A stretch of 34,008 bases of DNA from Phoronis australis (GCA_002633005.1 NMRA01000347.1:1-34008), one strand, 5' to 3'; counted from the first letter of the stretch, positions 1 through 9,671 are shown. The notes: generated by a model from the sequence alone, not told the origin. Numbers and translations: made by a program.

Positions 1-1618
1 GAGGTGGCTTATCAGCCAATTATTCACGCATGCTGACTCACAATAGAAGCCTGATAAGAGTGAAGGTGGATAAATGGGGTGTTCCTACAGTTTCTTGTTT
101 TAGTGGATGTGTTCACGACATGTGTAACAAATATGTGGAGAATTATTGGGGTTTTCAATTTATTTTGACGTTGATATCAAGTTTTTGTTGTCATAAACTT
201 AATACAAGTTTGAAATGATACACAGCTCACCATTCATGCTAAAGGAGGCTCAGCATCTGTTGTACCATTCTACAAGATTGTGCATTCAGCCTTAACTATC
301 TATGTGTGTGTTCAGGTAAGAGGATTCATCAAGTAAGCACAGTAGAACCCCAATAGAATTTGAATTTTGAATAAATTGGGTCACGTGACCATGTCTTTTT
401 GGTAAATTTAGCAAAAGACGATTGTACATTCATTACAAACCAACGGTGACCAAAATTACCAAATTTTTGTTTTGAAATGAAGTCACAAGTTAGAACACTA
501 TTACAGATTTCTAAATTATTTCATTTTGGTTTTATGCAACTTCTATTAGAATGTGTTCATGACAGTTTTTCATGGTTTGTTAGTTTAGGCATTACCTTGT
601 ACACATTAAGTTTAAAGTTATCTATTATTGAGTGGAGACAACATTCTTGGTACATCTATCTACTTCTTCATGGAATAGATCTTAGTTCATTATGTTTGTT
701 TATGTTCCATTTCCTTGTCTTCTATAGATTTCAGTTGGCTTGATAGACCATCTATTATATAAGATGTTTGTGGACTTAATGACACTGATAACCTGTTGTA
801 TTTTCATACCTGTAGCAGCTTAACTCTATAATCCTATTTAGCTGCCCCTATTGTTAAGTCTTGACTCCTATTTACAATCATCCCAGCCCAAGCTTCTTCC
901 CTATTGGTTAGTTTTCTATTTTGCGCACATTCTGATTGGTCTAATAGGTACATGTACACCAGAAGTTTTTAATACATCATATAGAACACATGTGTTTTTC
1001 TCTAGGAACCACCTTGGGTTTTCTCCTTGCGCAATAAAACACACATTACTTCAATTTTTTCATCAAAATCATGAGAGTCTTTTTACACACATATTTGTTT
1101 TCACTGATAAACAGGTACAAAAAACCCCCAAAACATTCATCATATACACATGCATACCTCAGGAAAGACCATTCTCTTATAAAGTAAACAACTGCTACGT
1201 GGAGTTTAAGTGAACAACAAAAAGGCTAACCAAGTTTGGAAATTTTTATAGGGTTCTTCATAACCTTAATATAGCTTGCTTGTGCATGATTTGGGGATGG
1301 CATTATTAGCTTAGTTCTTCAGACAACATCCCACATTACATAGGAAAAACTCCCTCGTATCAATGATAGCTTTCATCAGACAGGAAGTGGTCTTTGGTAT
1401 GGACTTGTCATCAGTTGCGCAGCCGTCAGTTAGACAACACTGAATGTCGAAATTGTATACTAATAATAACCCTGGTGAGTACAATTTGTTGAGAAATATA
1501 TTTGTGGAATACTTTCCAACTTGGTAAGAATAAAAGTTCGATCTGTCGCTGTATGCATGAATTCTTCCTGACATGTGATGACAGCTGGTGGTGGTGGTTA
1601 CTATGTTCAATCTTAAGA
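1..1618. other. No supportable gene; AT-rich non-coding
   Basis: I see no exon with both splice signals, no RNA gene and no clear repeat here. The longest open stretch (851-1213, plus strand, about 120 codons) begins at TTG rather than ATG, is low in charged residues and matches no family I recognise, so I read it as a chance ORF. Two ATTGG (CCAAT-box) motifs lie near 904 and 932, but no other promoter element supports them. A minus-strand stretch of 99 codons (1311-1610) ends just inside the repeat end at 1619-1784. It could be interior sequence of that mobile element, but it shows no recognisable motif. Confidence 0.5.
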
Positions 1619-1784
1619 AGTCGGGGATGTGCGCTTAACCGAGAGGTGGGCGCTTAACCGAGAGGTGGGCGCTTAACTGGAAATCTTCAAAAACCGAGGA
1701 GTGGGCGGTTAAATCATAAATCCACCTAAAGTAAGGGATGGGCGGTTAAGTGAACATGGGCGTTAACCCGAATGTTTACGGTAC
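1619..1784 (-). mobile_element. Terminal array of GCGCTTAAC repeat family, copy A
   Basis: On the minus strand this reads TACCGTAAACATTCGGGTTAACGCCC, followed by several short direct repeats of the type 'GTTAAGCGCCCACCTCTCG' and 'CATCCCCGAC'. The same order of blocks recurs at 33299-33462 on the plus strand, and in more diverged form at 23701-23866. The outer edge (TACCGTAA) is at 1784, so the element body would extend toward lower coordinates. Repeated motifs just inside an end are typical transposase-binding arrays of cut-and-paste DNA transposons; assignment to a named superfamily is not possible from this alone. Confidence 0.75.
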
Positions 1785-2190
1785 TTCAAGCTTGGAACAC
1801 TGTATCTTTTGAATATATTATTTGACTCCTCTTGAAACATCAGGCAAATTGCTGATTTAGAACATCATAGGTGCTGCACTGAATTATGGGATGGATGACG
1901 ACTAGACAGAAATTTTGTTCTGCCTCCCCGCACTTCACCATTACCAGATAAATATTTAGTCAATGCAATATTTAGCATGACACTTCCTGGAAATAGCTGG
2001 CAAAGTTCAAGTACCAATAGGGGTTATGGATGTATTCTCAGATACTTTGATCTTTATCTAAACTGAGTTTCAGTTATTTTTCAAAAAAGGTTATGTGGAG
2101 CGTCAATCCAAGAGAAATAACGTAGAAAATAAATCTGAAACTTAAATAAGGCGATCCAGATCCTCTGTAGGATACTATTGTTTCAGGAAA
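1785..2190. other. Unassigned non-coding stretch
   Basis: Between the repeat end at 1784 and the foldback element at 2191 I see no gene, splice-signal pair or repeat. The sequence is AT-rich with stops in all frames. Confidence 0.5.
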
Positions 2191-2570
2191 TGCAGAATAT
2201 TAGGTAAATATAACAACCAGAATGGAGCAACTTAAATTTTCGGATATAATAACACCCTTCATCAACAGAAACAGAAATAAAGTAAAATCAAACACTATAT
2301 GACAATTGACCTTTAAGATGTGGTTAATAAATGTGATACATTGTTGCGAAAAAAATCCAATGATACAATTTAAGAAGATTTTATGTTTAATCCTTAATTG
2401 TATCATTGGATTTTTTTCCGCAACAATATATCACGTTCATTACCCATATCTTAAACGTCAATTGTCATATAGTGTTTGATTTTACATTATTTCTGTTTCT
2501 GTTATTTAATATCCGAAAATTTCAGTTGATCCATTCTTGTTGTTTTATTTACCTGTATATATTCTAGACA
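2191..2570. mobile_element. Foldback element / MITE with long inverted arms
   Basis: The left arm (about 2191-2374) and right arm (about 2392-2570) are imperfect inverted repeats over almost their full length, leaving a loop of about 17 bp. Matching blocks include AGGTAAATA near 2202 with its complement TATTTACCT ending at 2554, the 'AATTTTCGGAT' block, 'TGACAATTGAC', and 'TTGTTGCG' plus 'AAATCCAATGATACAATT' next to the loop. This is the structure of a foldback MITE without coding capacity. The arms differ by scattered substitutions and small indels, so it is not recent. No clean target-site duplication could be fixed. Confidence 0.85.
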
Positions 2571-2849
2571 TTTGCTAAATACACAGACGTTTTATACTGC
2601 CCTTACATAACCTTAAAACCATGTGCTGCTTAATACGTGTATGGGGTCGTGGCTCATTGCTAGGTTCAGTGATCAGCTGCTTTTGAGGACTTCGGTTGGT
2701 TCATTTCAACATTAGCTTCTGTAAAATTACTTTTCTTGTGAGGAATGTTCACAAGGAGTGACCCTCCTTAATGTAGAATGTCGTGCATGACACCTGTATC
2801 ACAAGAACATTTCTTGTACATTACCCTTCCCCCCATTTGTTGTCCGTAG

Positions 2850-2900
2850 GAATGGTTGGCTGGGGGATGTATCTATGCCGTTTGACAACGGAGGAGACAG
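2850..2900 (+). CDS. Candidate 51-bp exon
   Basis: The block is preceded by a T-rich tract and TAG (2847-2849) and followed by CAG|GTAAAA (donor at 2901). It is 51 bp, a multiple of three. In the frame GA|ATG GTT GGC it reads MVGWGMYLCRLTTEET and leaves one base. A second open frame reads NGWLGDVSMPFDNGGD. The first frame joins in phase to the candidate exon at 3321-3408. I recognise neither peptide. One exon-sized block with splice-like ends can arise by chance, so this is a weak call. Confidence 0.25.
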
Positions 2901-3320
2901 GTAAAACAACGCACATTCAGATTTTTTTCCGACATTTCATTTCTATATTGCTTTTTGTCGCGGGTGCAGTGCTTAATCTATGTCTTCATTTATTCTATAC
3001 TTATGTTTGCTCATTTTCTACACTATGGCTGTGAGCTAGGTACTGTGATCCTTTTTTCTTCTTAATCCTTACTAGAAGTGGATGGCAGTTTTGTAATCTC
3101 TGCTTTTCGCAATTTTGTATGTTGTCTTATTCTATCCATTTTTAATGTTTCTAGTGATTTTATTTTTGGTTGTCCTTTCGTGAGTTATTTCAAATTCATA
3201 AATCGTGTTTCATATTTGTCCTGATGCCATCTCGAATTGTATCGCCAAGTCAACTTTTTATTGTGTCTTTAGCTTAACTTCCTGTTGTCCTCACTCCTCA
3301 AGCTACTGTCTCCACTACAG

Positions 3321-3408
3321 GTTATGCAAATTCTCCTCTTCACATGAGTGATTGCAACATGATGTCATTGGTTCATCAAACATTTGTGGCACATCATTGT
3401 GTGCTATG
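3321..3408 (+). CDS. Candidate 88-bp exon
   Basis: It is preceded by CTCCACTACAG (acceptor AG at 3319-3320) and followed by TATG|GTAATG (donor at 3409). Only one frame is open across it (leading GT completing a codon, then YANSPLHMSDCNMMSLVHQT and on), and that frame is the one needed to splice from 2850-2900. No protein family is recognised. The single compatible phase is mild support, roughly one in three by chance. Confidence 0.25.
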
Positions 3409-3411
3409 GTA

Positions 3412-4394
3412 ATGAGCTATTGTTTCTGTCTGTCAAGCGAATCTCAAAATGCCAGAATGATGTTTCAATGCGTTGCTTAGATTTATTGATGAATTATGGT
3501 AAAAATGATGAAGAAACTCGTAATATAACTCATGGTGAACTTTCTTTTAATCCTGTTGGAAAAATATAGTCAACGTGAGGATATGTTTTTGTATCTTCTA
3601 ATCGTTCTGAAATGCTAACTTAAAATTATTCATCTAAATATGACAAAATATAGGATATGAATAACTTGGTTTGATCACTTAGAAACGCACCTTTTCAACT
3701 TCTAATCACAAGGCCATGGTTTGTAATGTCATCATTGTTCTTCATGCACATGAAAAAAACTTGTACAATGTTTCACACTCAACATACGTGTTTCAATCAA
3801 TCTATTGATTTTGTAATTGTACAACTCTTGACAATTAAAGCATACGACAGACACATAGTGTCACAGAGCAATCAGTACCTCACACTGAGTTGCTCTGGGT
3901 TATTGAAATTTGTTTATTTCCTTGTCATTTTGATTGGCTGTTTTAAACATCAAGTTACATATACCCTGCTCCATGGTCTCTTTAAAGATTTTTTCTAAGC
4001 ACATTGGCCTTGGGTTACACAATTTTTATGGTGTAGGTTGATGTTGTGCTATCCAGCTAAATCTGTAGTACCTCAGTAAAATCTTCACCAATTGAGGGCT
4101 CGGTCTAATGGTGGACAAGTGAAATTTTATTTGATCATATTCCATAAACATCATGTAACTAATAAGAGCTTTCCGGCAGTGATTTTTATTTACATTTCAT
4201 CATAGCTGAGAGCATTTTTCCTTTATTCACCAGCAGTTTGTCTTTCTATGAAAGTGACTCTTTAAACCCAGTTTTGCCTTATTAGCCCTGGTATTAAAAT
4301 GACTCTTAAACCCCTGTTGTTATTATGGTAGCAGATATTAATGATGACTATAACAGACTTAAGCATTGAACAAAACCTCGGGGGGGGGGGGATG
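3412..4394. other. Unassigned AT-rich sequence with poly-G run
   Basis: No gene or dispersed repeat is seen. An ORF at 3726-3998 is cysteine- and histidine-rich by chance composition and has no splice context. A run of twelve or so Gs begins near 4380, just before the inverted-repeat element at 4395. Confidence 0.45.
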
Positions 4395-4684
4395 ACTCAT
4401 ATTGACAAGGTGCCGGCAGGCGTGTACCAAAAATTGTTGAGAGACTTCCTATTGCGTTTGCCAAGTCTGCTAATTCCCACCCCCTTTTGTGGGGTTTATT
4501 TTTCTGTAGGATGATGGCCAGTTTGCCTTTTGAGGGATTGAGGCAATGCAGTGGGGATTTTGCAGTGACTAAGTTGAAATTTAAGGGTCTATTGGACTCA
4601 GCGCGCAACTGCAAAACTTGCGGAAGGTGTACGGCTTACCCGCAATTTATGGTACACGCCTGCGGGCACCGTGTCAGTATGAGG
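4395..4684. mobile_element. Short element with about 40-bp terminal inverted repeats
   Basis: The left end (about 4395-4437) and right end (about 4643-4684) are inverted copies. The core GGTGCC(G/C)GCAGGCGTGTACC starts at 4409 and its complement ends at 4670. Homology continues outward (CTCATA(T/C)TGACA) and inward (AAATTG). The roughly 200-bp interior includes the GC-rich 'GACTCAGCGCGCAACTGC'. The two overlapping ORFs here (4348-4614 minus, 4487-4756 plus) run through both inverted ends and are probably incidental. The structure fits a MITE; the family is not recognised. Confidence 0.75.
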
Positions 4685-4689
4685 GACTC

Positions 4690-5925
4690 CACGGGAATGA
4701 AACTTATTGTTCACTGGAACCATCGTCGAACTAACAAATGCTTAAAACATGTTTGAAAACTGCTTTCAAAGTCTGCTGTGGGAATTGCACATTACGAAGG
4801 GATAAGTCTCAACTCACAAGATACGGTTTGTAACAAAGGTATTTAGAAATTTTACCTGAATCACAGAACTGTTACTGAAGTGTAAAGTTACCTTTAGTGT
4901 ATTAAAATAGGCAGTTAAGTGCAACAAAGGCCGTCACAACCAACTTGAGCTAAAACGACCGAAAACAGTGGTATCATTTCAAAAGGTCCGTGACTTAAGT
5001 AGTTGAAATGTCTTGACTAGTGCCTGACACAACTGACTCAAGGCCACAAGTAAAGTAGTCTGTGTTACATCAATGGACGCCAGTGTCGAGCATCACAATC
5101 GTTAACTGACACGGCATACAGATTGCACAAATGACGAAGCTTCGAGTTTCGCTACGGCTATACATCCTCATTTGGATTTGGTTTAATCCAATTTGTATCA
5201 AATGCGTTGCAATTCTGACTTTCCAGTGGTTACATCTTTTCTACACCACTTGATATATCTCATTGGTTCAACTCGGCACTACATAACTAAAGCGGACAAT
5301 GTAAATCTTGTCAGCCTCCTTGTACTTCATTGATTTCCTAATGTGATCTGAGTTTGATTATAGTTGCCTCTGGGTAGTGATCAACAAGATCCCCCTGACA
5401 TATTAGATCTTAATTAACCATGTTAAGATTAATGAGATTGCCCGCAGTGCAACTAAATCAAAATGGGTTGAGGATTGCTTAGTTGGTTTACAAGGTAGCA
5501 CAATACACCAAGATCAAAAGATGAAGTTATGTGTGTGAAGATGCCATTGAAACTGCCTTTGCATTGGAGTTAGTCCAGACTAGTTTTGTGGTGGAAACAT
5601 AGTTTAGATCAGCCTAATAAGCTAGCCTGCCTGTTGTCACCTTTCTCGCTTGAGCGAACCTACACTCCACTGTCCTAACTTTGAAGCTTCATTGTACTAA
5701 ACACCAGATGTCGATCTTGGATTGCCGTTTCATCCGACAACCACTTGCCAATTCTACTTTATTTCGATACTTGTTTAAATTAAAAACTGTACAGTGAACA
5801 GTGAGTATACATTTAAATGCCAACAATGTCAAAAGTGCACAAAATGGCACTCGTATGAAGTGGAGAGATAATTTTATGATGGTCACGCAACCAAAATTAA
5901 GACTGGTCCAAAGCTTTCACATTGC
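4690..5925. other. Unassigned non-coding stretch
   Basis: No exon, RNA gene or internal repeat could be supported. Small reading frames on either strand are short and lack splice or start context. Confidence 0.45.
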
Positions 5926-5926
5926 A

Positions 5927-7081
5927 CTTACATAATTGGACCAACTTTAGTATGCTCGCTAGTCCAGTCTTTTCGAGGGTACTAAATTTAGTAACGTCTA
6001 AATCACCTTTCGCACTGAGTCTAAAATTGTTGCGGTTGGTAAAGTATGTTAGTCCACCATACTTAATCCCTTACGTGAAAGGCCCTTAATTCTCAGTATT
6101 AGATGAAATCATGGCTCAGACTCTAGTGGTCGGTGTTAAGTTGGAATCACTAACTTTTAAAGTGATTGCTTCTTAAACTGACCTATTTTAATGCAACAAC
6201 TTTGGATATGAAATGTCAGCTGAGTTTGCTTGAATATTGGTATCACTGCTTGAAGATTGGAGAAGAAATTTTAATGTTGGCCTGAAGCTAGAAGGTGCAG
6301 AGAATTTCTCTGCTGTCTAGTCTTTAGCTTTTTCAACTTTAGGCATCTTAATCATAATCCATCATAACCGTTCAAAGAATAATTATGAAAATTGGCAGGT
6401 GTATTCCTGACGACAAGACCAAATTGGCCGACGTTGATTTCCGAATGGGTCCAAGTAATACAGTGCCTCCTGATAGCAATTGTTTTTTTTGTGTCTGCAA
6501 CTTTATCTCCTTATTCCTTTACGGGATCTGTGGTGAAATTAGGCAAATTTGTTACAAATAATTTGATCTCACTACCGCTGTCAGTCTCCCATGGCAACAT
6601 TGCATCTGTATCTTCCAAATTCCTTGACGGATATTCATGAAATATTTTGTTTTCTGTTAGAGAACCACACCTTCACATTTTCAGATGTGTTCCGACATAT
6701 TCTGTGCCACCTAGTGGCTATTTATGATACTAATTAACACTACTTGAGGCACATCATTTCAATGCTTTACTGTTCTCTTGTTGCTTTTTGCTGTTGACAA
6801 GTCAGCCATGTCAAGTTCTCCATGTACTTTATGTTTGACATTTAGCTTGATGTGTCCCTATAGTGCTTCCAGACATAATCTATCATTATTGCTTTCATTT
6901 TCAGACACTTTTGTAAACTGCTTAGGGAATTGTATAATAATATCTGGTTTAGCATTACCCTGCAAAACTAGATAATTTGCGTAACATATTTTCAGAAAAA
7001 ACCTTTGTTGTTAGTAAATGTATGTGAATGTGTGTCTGTGTGCGTCTGTGTGTCTGTGTTTGTGTGGTGTATGTGTGTTGT
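5927..7081 (+). repeat. Direct repeat copy 1 (1.15 kb) with OTU relic
   Basis: From CTTACATAATTGGACC to the TGTGTGGTGTATGTGTGTTGT stretch, this segment is repeated at 7335-8493 with only scattered substitutions and small indels (offset 1408 bp at the left edge, 1412 bp at the right). It starts with a foldback-like region (about 5935-6075), carries an OTU-like relic and ends in a TG-rich microsatellite next to an N (7082). It may be a tandem segmental duplication, two copies of one mobile element, or two haplotypes placed side by side by the assembler. Confidence 0.9.
6385..6561 (+). pseudogene. OTU-like cysteine protease fragment, copy 1 (degenerate)
   Basis: A 58-codon ATG-initiated frame matches the relic at 7781-7954: identical through residue 29 except one V/I change, then PPDSNC, where the OTU family usually has PDGNC. 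One extra T in a poly-T run shifts the frame after the Cys-Phe-Phe. A compensating length difference about 40 bp later restores GEIRQ. OTU domains are deubiquitinase-type cysteine proteases with an Asp-Gly-x-Cys nucleophile loop; copies of this kind are common inside large invertebrate transposons. The Asp-Ser-Asn-Cys variant and the frame damage indicate a dead copy. Confidence 0.5.
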
Positions 7082-7082
7082 N

Positions 7083-7309
7083 CTGCTACTCTAGCCTAAA
7101 ATAGCAGCCGACCAGCTGGTCGGCTGATGGCCGGTCGGCTGAAGGGTCGGCTGAAGGGTCGGCTGGGGAGTCGCCTTCTGAGTCGGCACTGCGGGCGGCT
7201 GCCGGTCGGCTAATTTTTAGCCGACCGGTCGGCAAATTAGCCGACCGGTCGACGGCTAGTCGTCGACCAATTTCCGACCGGGCGGCCAAAAATTCGTGAT
7301 GTGTGCTGT
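7083..7309. repeat. GC-rich palindromic block between the duplicated copies
   Basis: This is by far the most GC- and CpG-rich stretch nearby. It is built from many copies of GTCGGCT and its complement AGCCGAC. It contains a perfect 20-bp palindrome centred on CAGCTG (7106-7125), a 12-bp stem with a TTT loop (7202-7213 with 7217-7228), palindromic GCCGACCGGTCGGC (7220-7233) and a tandem GGTCGGCTGAAG. The apparent minus-strand ORF across it is Ala/Asp/Ser-rich low complexity. It sits exactly between the two direct copies, next to an undetermined base. Confidence 0.8.
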
Positions 7310-7365
7310 ACATAATTGGACCAACTTTAGTAAGCTTACATAATTGGACCAACTTTAGTGTGCTC
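7310..7365 (+). repeat. 28-bp tandem duplication at start of copy 2
   Basis: ACATAATTGGACCAACTTTAGT occurs twice in a row (7310-7337 and 7338-7365). The first unit ends AAGCTT; the second continues into the second 1.15-kb copy. Copy 1 has a single version. This may be a by-product of how the duplication or insertion formed. Confidence 0.85.
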
Positions 7366-8493
7366 ACTAGTCCAGTCTTTTCGAGGGTACTAAATTTAGT
7401 AACGTCTAAATCACCTTTCGCACTGAGTCTAAAATTGTTATGGTTGGTAAAGTATGTTAGTCCACCATACTTAATCGGTTAAGTGAAAGGCCCTTAATTC
7501 TCAGTGTTAGATGAAATCCTGGCTCTCGGTGTTAAGTTGGAGTCACTAACTTTTAAAGTGATTGCTTCTTAAACTGATCTATTTAAATGCAACAACTTTG
7601 GATATGAAATGTCAGCTGAGTTTGCTTGAATATTGGTAACACTGCTTGAAGATTGGAGAAGAAATTTTAATGTTGGCCTGAAGCTAGAAGGTGCAGAGAA
7701 TTTCTCTGCTGTCTAGTCTTTAGCTTTTTCAACTTTAGGCATCTTGATCGTAATCCATCATAACCGTTCAAAGGATAATTATGAAAATTGGCAGGTGTGT
7801 TCCTGACGACAAGACCAAATTGGCCGACGTTGATTTCCGAATGGGTCCAAGTAATACAGTGCCTCCTGATGGCAGTTGTTTTTTTGTGTCTGCAACTTTA
7901 TCTCCTTATTCCTTTACGGGATTTGGTGAAATTAGGAAAATGTGTTACATGTAATTTGACAACAGATGGATGGATCTCACTACCTGTGTCTCCCATGGCA
8001 ACATTGAATCTGTGTCTTTCAAATTCCTTGACGGATATTCATGAAATATGACGAATTTTGTTTTCTGTTAGAAAACCACACCTTCCCATTTTCAGACGTG
8101 TTCCGACATATTCTGTGCCACCTAGTGGCTATTTTTGATACTAATTAACACCACTTGAGGCACATCATTTGAATGCTTTACTGTTCTCTTGTTGCTTTTT
8201 TGCTGTTGACAAGTCAGCCATGTCAAGTTCTCCATGTACTTTATGTTTGACATTTAGCTTGATGTGTCCCTATAGTGCTTCCAGACATAATCTATCATTA
8301 TCGCTTTCATTTTCAGACACTTTGGTAAACTGCTTAGGGAATTGTATAATAATATCTGGTTTAGCATTACCCTGCAAAACTAGGTATTTTGCATAACATA
8401 TTTTCAGAAAAAAACTTTGTTGTTGGTAAATGTATGTGAATGTGTGTCTGCGTGCGTCTGTGTGTCTGTGTTTGTGTGGTGTATGTGTGTTGT
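7335..8493 (+). repeat. Direct repeat copy 2 (1.15 kb) with OTU relic
   Basis: This is the second copy of 5927-7081. Differences include a short extra segment near 7958-7970 and single-base changes. Both copies end in the same TGTGTG-rich tail, after which copy 2 continues into a longer (TG)n tract while copy 1 meets an N and the GC-rich block. Confidence 0.9.
7781..7954 (+). pseudogene. OTU-like cysteine protease N-terminal fragment, copy 2
   Basis: A 57-codon frame with an ATG start contains VPPDGSCFFVSATLSPYS at about residues 27-44 and GEIRK near residues 49-53, then stops at TAA. The Asp-Gly-Ser-Cys-Phe-Phe loop with a downstream (H/E)-x-x-I-R helix about 17 residues later is the layout of the OTU fold's catalytic loop and first helix. 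The catalytic His of OTU domains would lie roughly 80-100 residues further on, and that part is missing or out of frame. I read it as a relic of an OTU gene carried by a mobile element; a spliced exon of such a gene is the alternative. Confidence 0.55.
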
Positions 8494-8560
8494 AAGTTTG
8501 TGTGTGTGTGTGTGTGTATGTGTGTGTGTGTGTCTGTGTGTGCGCGCGGGTGCGTGCACA
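8494..8560. repeat. (TG)n microsatellite
   Basis: A nearly pure TG/GT dinucleotide tract with a few TA, TC and GC interruptions directly follows the end of the second 1.15-kb copy. The ORFs reported on both strands across it are Cys/Val and His/Thr repeats without coding meaning. Confidence 0.95.
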
Positions 8561-8851
8561 TGTGTGTTTGTTTGATTGCCTCTATCGGAGAACAGTGGAA
8601 AAATATTGGCATCGGTCAAACGGGAGAAAAATCATAGTTTGAAGAAGTTGTCGAAGTCTTAGTGGGTATGTTCTACATTATCTGCAAGTGTAATTAGTCA
8701 ATTGTCTACAAAATTTACTTAGTAATTCAAAAGTTGAAAGGATGAAGAACTTGATTTTTCACCAATCAGTTATTAATTATGTGATGGGAGCATGTCTCTT
8801 GTTGTAAAATTAAAAAGGCAAGGTACATATTTCATAGCCAAACGGCATTTA
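8561..8851. other. Unassigned spacer
   Basis: AT-rich sequence between the TG tract and the left inverted arm at 8852. Nothing recognisable. Confidence 0.5.
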
Positions 8852-9108
8852 TATTGAGAGGATAAAGTTGATGATCCCATCTTCATTACAAGCACTGGAC
8901 ATTTCTCAACCTTCACTATGTTGTACTATCGAGAGAATGAGTACACTGACAACATGCAATTCACATGGCCAGGGAAATTACAGAGAGTGAATAGTTGGAT
9001 GTCACAGGATGACCACATTCTATTGAGTTGGGGTTTGTATTCTAAAATTTTGAAACTTTCTTAAACAGACAGCATATTACAAGCATTGTGGTCTAAAAGT
9101 CTAACATT
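8852..9108 (-). repeat. Left arm of a 1.6-kb inverted repeat pair
   Basis: The reverse complement aligns over nearly its full length with 10140-10433. Shared blocks include 'AATGTTAGA.TTTTAG', 'ATGCTTGTAAT', 'CAAACCCCAACTCAATAGAA', 'GGCCATGTG', 'ATGTCAGTGTA' and 'CTTGTAAT.AAGATGG'. The outer and inner edges are both next to ATGCCGTTT-type sequence (complement near 8841-8850, plus strand at 9109), the start of the neighbouring repeat family. Confidence 0.85.
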
Positions 9109-9671
9109 AATGCCGTTTACACTTACAAACTTGACAAGGATCAGCCTATCAGCCTATATAAACGGTTTCGCTTTTTGTCAGCTAATGTATTTTATTTCGG
9201 TGAATAAAATCGATAAGAAGAGGAATATAAGCAGTGCAGATAGCCAATAGTGCCGTTTACACTTACAAAGTTGACACGGATCAGCTGACATGGAACAAGT
9301 TGTTCCAGTGTGTAAACGGACAGACACGGCGCAAATTGACACCGCTGTGGCAAATTTTTGCCACCCGTTTGTGAGGTAGAGTAATTTGCGACCGAACATC
9401 TTGCGCCGTGTCAATTATAAGTCTAAACACGAAACTGGAGTAAGGCGGAAAGGATCATCTCTGCTGCGCTTGTGCAATGACCTACGTACGTGTTCTTTGT
9501 CTCTGTAACTGTCGTCGTTTGTAAACCTGCGCATATGCGATACAGTCTCTCCAGCCTTTAATTTCCGTCTTGCCACGGTTAGTGAGTTGTGTGTGTAAAC
9601 GGCCACTTGACACGGGTCAATTTGCTCCGTGTCAGTTGCGCCGGGCCAAAAGTTGATGTCTAAGCGGGACT
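9109..9671 (+). mobile_element. GCCGTTTACAC-family MITEs, nested or tandem
   Basis: (A)GTGCCGTTTACACTTACAAA begins at 9249, and a related start, ATGCCGTTTACACTTACAAA, lies at 9109. The 9249-9671 unit ends in GTTGATGTCTAAGCGGGACT, whose complement AGTCCCGCTTAGAC is an imperfect inverted copy of the start. An internal near-end (GCGCCGTGTCAATTATAAGTCTAAACACG, about 9402-9430) and repeated GTGTAAACGG blocks suggest two elements side by side or one inside another. The short copy at 19757-19903 has the same start, GTGTAAACGG middle and end. No convincing ORF is present. Confidence 0.7.

Noticed and set aside
4487-4756. 89-codon plus-strand ORF after a TTTTTCTGTAG acceptor-like site, in phase with the candidate exon at 3321-3408
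   Set aside because: It runs through both inverted ends of the 4395-4684 element, ends in no recognised domain, and the phase match has a one-in-three chance.
7086-7367. 93-codon minus-strand ORF with Ala-Asp-Ser repeats
   Set aside because: It is created by the GTCGGCT repeat block and crosses into the 1.15-kb repeat copy.
8367-8637. Overlapping His/Thr-rich and Cys/Val-rich ORFs on both strands
   Set aside because: They are translations of the TG/CA microsatellite.
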